A DNA stretch of 64,000 bases from Tropicibacter naphthalenivorans (GTDB lineage: Bacteria > Pseudomonadota > Alphaproteobacteria > Rhodobacterales > Rhodobacteraceae), in the NCBI RefSeq assembly GCF_900176475.1, contig NZ_FWXX01000003.1, positions 310,001 to 374,000 of the forward strand. The letters are read 5' to 3'. The translations under genes and the position numbers were made by a program. Positions within the stretch are counted from its first letter, which is position 1. Every line of letters starts with the position of its first letter. This document shows, piece after piece, positions 60,390 to 64,000 of the stretch. Under the pieces are notes generated by a model, which worked only from the letters and a program-made list of their open reading frames with translations, had not been told where the DNA came from and did no database searches.

Positions 60390-61322
60390 ATGCCCTTTGC
60401 GCCCCAGATCCTAAGCGATGATGCCCTGAAATCCTTGGGCGTCGGCCCGAGGGATGTGGTCCGAGCCATTGAAAAAGCGGTGATGGACAAGGCTGAAGGG
60501 CGGCTGATCACCACCCCGAAATCGGTGATCCAACCGGGCGATGGGCGGTATATGATGACGACGCTCGCGACCGGGCAGGGGCCGGATTTGACGGTGGTCA
60601 AAGCGGTTACAGTCTGTCCCGAGAACCCCGCGCGCGGCCTTCCGTCGATCACAGGGGCGATCATGGTGCTGGACGGGCAGACCGGCGAATGCCTTGCGCT
60701 GATGGACGCCGAATGGATCACCGGGGTGCGCACAGCGGGGCTGTCGGCGGTTGCGGCGCTGCGTTTGGCCGATCCGCAGGCGTCACAGATCAGCTTTGTT
60801 GGCACGGGGGTGCAGGCCCGCTCGCATCTGGCGCTGTTCGCCGGGCTGTTCCCCTTGCGAAAAATTCGCGTGCACGGACGCGGGCAGTCGAACATAGATC
60901 TGTTGTGCGCGATGGCAGAGGACATGGGCCTGGAGGCCACTGTTTGTGACTCGCCCCAAGAGGCGCTGGACGCCGATATCGTCGTCTCCTCGATCACAAT
61001 CACCTATTGCGGCGCGCCGTTTCTGGACGCGCGGCGGATGCGGCCCGGTGCTCTGGCGATCATCACGGACGTCGCAAAACCGTGGATGCCCGAGGGGCTG
61101 TCCGCCTTTGACACGGTGGTCGTGGACGACCGCGCCCAAGAAGAGGCCATGCCCACGCCTGTCGTGCCGTTAACCCAAATTACCGGCGATTTGACCGATC
61201 TTGTGGCGCGCGGGGTGCCTGTTTCGGCGGGGCCGCGCGCATTCATGTTCCGGGGAATCGCTGCGGGCGATTACGCTTTGGCGGCGCGTTTGTGGACAGC
61301 CTGCATGGATCGCCCTAGCTGA
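60390..61322 (+). CDS. Ornithine cyclodeaminase / mu-crystallin family protein
   Basis: A 310-residue NAD(P)-dependent enzyme. The core has MVLDGQTGECLALMDAEWITGVRTAGLSAVAA, a Rossmann segment ISFVGTGVQARSHLA, and VVSSITITYCGAPF. Family members include ornithine cyclodeaminase, alanine dehydrogenase and ketimine reductases, and sequence alone does not fix which. It is the third gene of the mutL-rmuC run by spacing. The gap after it holds the aceE promoter region. Confidence 0.88.
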   Translation: MPFAPQILSDDALKSLGVGPRDVVRAIEKAVMDKAEGRLITTPKSVIQPGDGRYMMTTLATGQGPDLTVVKAVTVCPENPARGLPSITGAIMVLDGQTGECLALMDAEWITGVRTAGLSAVAALRLADPQASQISFVGTGVQARSHLALFAGLFPLRKIRVHGRGQSNIDLLCAMAEDMGLEATVCDSPQEALDADIVVSSITITYCGAPFLDARRMRPGALAIITDVAKPWMPEGLSAFDTVVVDDRAQEEAMPTPVVPLTQITGDLTDLVARGVPVSAGPRAFMFRGIAAGDYALAARLWTACMDRPS

Positions 61323-61388
61323 TACACCAAGGCGCGGGTAACAAACTTGCGCGCCAGATGCCTCCTGTGAGGTATTGTTTAATATTGA

Positions 61389-61568
61389 ACCATTGGTATG
61401 CGCGCTGCGCATGAAAGCTATGCGTTTGGGCGTCTGCCTCTGAATTGTGCGCACTGGTACACCAATGACAAGCTTAGCCGAGCCTGGGGAGGAGATCGGT
61501 GAACAGTGATCTTCCCCTCGCTCCAACGTCAATGGTTTAGCTTTAAACCAATTAGCGCCATATGGCGC
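61389..61568. promoter_or_regulatory. Inverted-repeat cluster upstream of aceE
   Basis: The 266-base gap before aceE has no gene but contains several palindromes: ACCATTGGT (61389-61397), TGGTACACCA (61455-61464), TGGTTTA-N4-TAAACCA (61533-61550) and GCGCCATATGGCGC (61555-61568). The first three share TGGT/ACCA arms, the kind of core recognised by PdhR/FadR-type GntR regulators. The last two lie within 56 bases of the aceE start, suitable for repression. Confidence 0.45.
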
Positions 61569-61588
61569 AGACCAAGGGAAGAGGGCAT

Positions 61589-64000
<2,412 letters not shown>

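Overview
The window reads as an ordinary, gene-dense stretch of chromosome from an alphaproteobacterium, most likely a marine Rhodobacteraceae (Roseobacter group) member. The basis is the high GC content, the strong GC preference at third codon positions, the tight ATGA-type gene overlaps, the protein families and their order (leuC/leuD, argH-lipoprotein-DUF2834-lysA-TIGR02302, hisC-tyrC, YaaA/RecQ), and a motif complementary to an alphaproteobacterial 16S 3' end. I see no tRNA, rRNA, insertion sequence, prophage or CRISPR array. The assignment to a group is from recognition, not from a database search.

Layout. 0.2-3.2 kb (minus): leucine genes leuC and leuD with a DXD glycosyltransferase coupled between them. 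3.4-6.3 kb (plus): an MscS channel and a BktB-type thiolase. 6.4-13.8 kb (minus): a bacterial alpha-2-macroglobulin with an N-terminal PAN-like domain, coupled to penicillin-binding protein 1C. 14-20.4 kb: a soluble hybrid histidine kinase, YaaA, RecQ, YggT and a hot-dog thioesterase. 20.5-25.1 kb (plus): UMF1-type MFS transporter, MepA, a phytase-like lipoprotein, the queuosine-precursor transporter YhhQ, an unusual structured leader or small RNA, and the ribosome rescue factor ArfB. 25-30.8 kb (minus): argH, a tiny lipoprotein, DUF2834, lysA and a large TIGR02302 membrane protein. 30.9-35 kb: a TlpA-type thioredoxin, a secreted protein of unknown function, and a YqiJ/flotillin (YqiK) pair. 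35-37.7 kb (minus): hisC, tyrC and an extensin-like lipoprotein. 37.8-39.3 kb: a membrane-anchored substrate-binding/VWA fusion. 39.3-43.6 kb (minus): nicotinamidase, a hybrid histidine kinase and nicotinate phosphoribosyltransferase, an apparent NAD-salvage operon with a sensor kinase inside it. 43.7-45.6 kb: TrhO and a DMT exporter.

45.6-53.5 kb is a polyamine locus: an FAD amine oxidase and a PotFGHI-type ABC transporter on the minus strand, divergent from a GntR/FCD regulator and a class III (putrescine-type) aminotransferase. 53.5-54.8 kb (minus) is a sulfide/persulfide detoxification pair (MBL-fold persulfide dioxygenase and rhodanese) with a candidate SqrR/BigR-type operator. 54.9-57.1 kb holds a LysR regulator divergent from urate hydroxylase PuuD, followed by a 32-codon small gene on the minus strand. 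57.4-61.3 kb (plus) is mutL-rmuC-ornithine cyclodeaminase family. The window ends inside aceE (homodimeric pyruvate dehydrogenase E1), whose upstream region carries several TGGT/ACCA inverted repeats.

The most unusual signal is at 24454-24620. Seventeen bases perfectly complementary to the expected 3' end of 16S rRNA sit at ideal spacing before a GTG-initiated 18-codon ORF. That ORF is followed by nested base-pairing segments and an intrinsic terminator, all directly upstream of arfB.
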